A stretch of DNA of 64,000 nt from NCBI RefSeq assembly GCF_036067295.1, contig NZ_CP107954.1, forward strand, positions 1,984,001 through 2,048,000, given 5' to 3'. Below, piece by piece: positions 61,843 through 64,000 of this stretch (positions are counted from its first letter, which is position 1; every line of letters starts with the position of its first letter). The notes beneath the pieces are model-generated. The model saw only the letters and a list, made by a program, of their open reading frames with translations, was not told the origin of the DNA and did not search any database. The position numbers and the translations under genes are program-made. This DNA comes from Kribbella sp. NBC_00382 (GTDB lineage Bacteria; Actinomycetota; Actinomycetes; Propionibacteriales; Kribbellaceae).

Positions 61843-63246
61843 TCAGAACATCAGTGCGCGGGCTGGGTCCTCGAGGATGGCGGCTACGTCGGCGAGGAAG
61901 GTGGAGCCCTTTTCGCCGTCGATCAGGCGGTGGTCGAAGGACAGCGCGAGGGTGGTGATCCAGCGGGGGACGATCTCGTCGTTGACCACCCACGGCTGTT
62001 TGCGGACCGCGCCGAAGGCGAGGATCGCGGATTCGCCGGGGTTGATGATCGGCGTACCGGCGTCGACGCCGAAGACGCCGACGTTGGTGATCGTGAACGA
62101 GCCACCGGCCTGGTCGGCCGGCTGGGTCTTGCCCTCGCGGGCGACGGCGACCAGGTCGTTCAGGGCGCCGCACAGCTCGGGCAGGGTGAGCGATTCGGCC
62201 GACTTGATGTTCGGCACGATCAGCCCGCGCGGGGTGGCCGCGGCGATGCCGAGGTTGACCGCGCTCTTGATCACGATCTCCTGGTTGGGCTCGTCCCAGG
62301 TGGCGTTGATGATCGGCGTACGCCGGGCCGCCAGGGTGACCGCCTTGGCGACGATCAGCAGCGGCGAGACCCGCAACTCCTTGAACGCCTTGTCCTTCTT
62401 GAGCCGCTCGACCAGCTCCATCGTGGCGCTGACGTCGACGGTGATCCACTCGGTCACATGCGGCGCGGTGAACGCACTGCTCACCATCGCCTGCGCCATC
62501 ACCTTCACCACACCCTTGATCGGAATCCGGGTGTCCCCCTGCGCACTCACCACAGGAGCAGCAACAGCAGCCACCGCCGCGGGCGCCGAGGTGTGGTTCT
62601 CCACATCCCCGCGGGTGATAACCCCACCCGGCCCGGTAGCAGTCACCTGCCCGAGATCAATCCCCAGATCCTTCGCAAGCTTCCGCACCGGCGGCTTCGC
62701 CAGCACATGCACCCGCGCCTCGTTGCCTCCGGCAACCTCGGCCGGAGCCGGGGTGAAGGTAGGCGCGACCGGCTCGTTTACTACGGGGGCGACCTGAGCC
62801 GGAGCCGCCGGGGTCGGCGTGGCCAGGCCTTCGGCCGGCCCGCCTGCTCCGCCCTTGCGGGGGCGGCGCTTGGCTTCGGTGGTCTTCGGGCCGTAGCCGA
62901 CCAGGACCGCGGTGCGGCCGCCGGGGGCGGTGCCGCCGATCTTGCCTGGTTCGATCGTCTCTTCGTCGGGGATCGACGGGACGAGGTCCTCGGGGCTGCC
63001 GGCATCTTCCGTCTGGACGGAGATGATCGGCGTGCCGACGTCGACCGTTTCGCCTTCGGGGACGAGGAGTTCGGCGACGACGCCGGCGAACGGGACCGGG
63101 AGTTCGACCAGGGACTTGGCGGTCTCGATCTCGACGACGGTGTCGTTGAGCTTGACCGTGTCGCCGACCTTGACCTTCCAGCTGACGATCTCGGCCTCGA
63201 CCAGGCCCTCACCCACGTCGGGCAGGCGGAACTGCTGGATCCCCAT
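61843..63246 (-). CDS. bkdC: Branched-chain 2-oxoacid dehydrogenase E2 (dihydrolipoamide acyltransferase)
   Basis: A 467-residue E2 core subunit. A single lipoyl domain (about 1-80) has its lipoylated Lys in ETAKSLVELPVP, followed by a Pro/Ala linker. The peripheral-subunit binding domain is VRKLAKDLGIDLGQVTATGPGG (about 205-240) and a catalytic acyltransferase domain ends with SFDHRLIDGEKG, where His and Asp act. Part of the multi-enzyme complex that turns branched-chain oxoacids into acyl-CoA starters for branched fatty acids. Its ATG overlaps the E1-beta stop by one base. Confidence 0.92.
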   Translation of the reverse strand: MGIQQFRLPDVGEGLVEAEIVSWKVKVGDTVKLNDTVVEIETAKSLVELPVPFAGVVAELLVPEGETVDVGTPIISVQTEDAGSPEDLVPSIPDEETIEPGKIGGTAPGGRTAVLVGYGPKTTEAKRRPRKGGAGGPAEGLATPTPAAPAQVAPVVNEPVAPTFTPAPAEVAGGNEARVHVLAKPPVRKLAKDLGIDLGQVTATGPGGVITRGDVENHTSAPAAVAAVAAPVVSAQGDTRIPIKGVVKVMAQAMVSSAFTAPHVTEWITVDVSATMELVERLKKDKAFKELRVSPLLIVAKAVTLAARRTPIINATWDEPNQEIVIKSAVNLGIAAATPRGLIVPNIKSAESLTLPELCGALNDLVAVAREGKTQPADQAGGSFTITNVGVFGVDAGTPIINPGESAILAFGAVRKQPWVVNDEIVPRWITTLALSFDHRLIDGEKGSTFLADVAAILEDPARALMF

Positions 63247-64000
63247 CAGTACCCCATCACCCGGTCGACGGCGTCGAGTACCCGGTCCAGGTCGGGCAGG
63301 TACTCCTCCTCCATCCGCGACGGCGGATAGGGGGTGTCGAACCCGGTGACCCGCAGTACCGGCGCCTCGAGGTGGTAGAAGCACTCCTCGCTGACCCGCG
63401 CGGCGACCTCCGAGCCCGGGCCGAGCGACAGCGGCGCTTCGTGCACGACGACCGCGCGCCGGGTCTTCTTGACCGACGCGAAGATCGTCGCCAGGTCCAG
63501 CGGCGCGATCGAGCGCAGGTCAACGACCTCCAGGTTGCGCCCGTCCTCGAGCGCCGCCTCGGCCGCCTGCAGACAGGTCTTCACCATCGGGCCGTAGCAG
63601 AACAGCGTCGCGTCGGTGCCCTCGCGGACCACCTTCGCCTTGAACAGCGGGTACGCCGCCCCGGTACTCTCGTCCAGCTCCGCCTTCTCGTGGTACCGGC
63701 GCTTCGGCTCGAAGAAGACCACCGGGTCGTCGGTCGCGATCGCCTGCTGGATCATCCAGTACGCGTCGACCGGATCGCCGGCCGCGACCACCTTGAGCCC
63801 CGGGACGTGCGCGAACAGCGTCTCCGGCGACTCCGAGTGGTGCTCGACCGCGCCGATGCCGCCGCCGAACGGGATCCGGATCACGATCGGCATCTTCAGC
63901 TTGCCCATCGACCGGTAGTGCATCTTGGCGACCTGGTTGATGATCTGGTCGTACGCCGGGAAGACGAACCCGTCGAACTGGATCTCACACACCGGCCGGT
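63246..64000 (-). CDS. bkdB: 2-oxoacid dehydrogenase E1 beta subunit (5' part outside window)
   Basis: The last 250 codons of an E1-beta gene that continues beyond the window. FDGFVFPAYDQIINQVAKMHYRSMGKLKMPIVIRIPFGGGIGAVEHHSES is the conserved beta-subunit region, and VHEAPLSLGPGSEVAARV comes near the end. Together with E1-alpha it decarboxylates the oxoacid with thiamine diphosphate and passes the acyl group to the E2. The E1-alpha gene is expected upstream. Confidence 0.93.
   Translation of the reverse strand, partial: RPVCEIQFDGFVFPAYDQIINQVAKMHYRSMGKLKMPIVIRIPFGGGIGAVEHHSESPETLFAHVPGLKVVAAGDPVDAYWMIQQAIATDDPVVFFEPKRRYHEKAELDESTGAAYPLFKAKVVREGTDATLFCYGPMVKTCLQAAEAALEDGRNLEVVDLRSIAPLDLATIFASVKKTRRAVVVHEAPLSLGPGSEVAARVSEECFYHLEAPVLRVTGFDTPYPPSRMEEEYLPDLDRVLDAVDRVMGY

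Overview
The window is GC-rich DNA from an actinomycete. Pointers to this are the very high G+C at third codon positions, frequent GTG and TTG starts, many 1-8 base overlaps between consecutive genes (GTGA, ATGA, TAATG), leaderless promoters, Tat and lipoprotein signals, and actinobacterial families (SARP/AfsR-type regulators, SigE-family ECF factors, DinB/DUF664 proteins, I36 inhibitors, a FadE5-like acyl-CoA dehydrogenase). The mix resembles Kribbella or another member of the Nocardioidaceae; that is inference, because no rRNA or tRNA gene is present to fix the taxon.

Layout. 1-5.4 kb: a cut-off membrane protein, a TetR regulator with a CPBP-type membrane protease, a MerR regulator fused to a DNA-polymerase sliding-clamp-like domain that is coupled to an MFS pump, and a small P-loop protein. 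5.3-12.3 kb: alpha/beta hydrolase, anmK and an MHS-type permease (a possible operon around cell-wall amino-sugar recovery), an ECF sigma factor with a membrane partner, a secreted EndoH-like GH18 enzyme, and a histidine phosphatase with an altered active-site motif. 12.3-18.8 kb: a FadE5-like acyl-CoA dehydrogenase behind a palindromic operator, then a tightly coupled cluster of three related envelope proteins of unknown function followed by DUF4097- and DUF6458-type proteins. 18.8-24.6 kb: thioredoxin-NHL protein, a solitary large serine recombinase and two unrecognised genes.

24.7-33.2 kb: a carbohydrate ABC importer (two permeases and a lipoprotein), a zinc alcohol dehydrogenase, a large secreted GH106-like rhamnosidase and a flavin-reductase-like protein. 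33.2-44.0 kb: phenylacetate genes (paaN divergent from paaI-thiolase-paaK), a beta-lactamase-fold hydrolase, then a TetR regulator divergent from an SDR - saccharopine-dehydrogenase-like - acyl-CoA ligase operon with two palindromic operators between them. 44.0-46.6 kb: a tiny leader-like ORF, two tandemly duplicated DinB genes, an SRPBCC-MarR operon whose promoter lies inside a long palindrome, and a NYN-domain protein that looks internally shortened.

46.7-64 kb: a second beta-lactamase-fold hydrolase, a 1121-residue SARP-NB-ARC-TPR regulator, a TetR regulator divergent from an acyl-CoA ligase/secreted lipase pair, a DrrAB-like ABC exporter, an I36-type inhibitor, a GntR-MFS pair, a secreted subtilase, a small unknown protein, and the E2 and partial E1-beta genes of a branched-chain 2-oxoacid dehydrogenase. 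Strong hairpin terminators separate most of the convergent genes in this part. No CRISPR array, complete insertion sequence, rRNA or tRNA was seen.

The least explained items are the three-gene envelope cluster (14.4-17.6 kb), the MerR-clamp fusion (3.7-4.8 kb) and the leader ORF plus hairpin before the DinB pair (44.0-44.1 kb).
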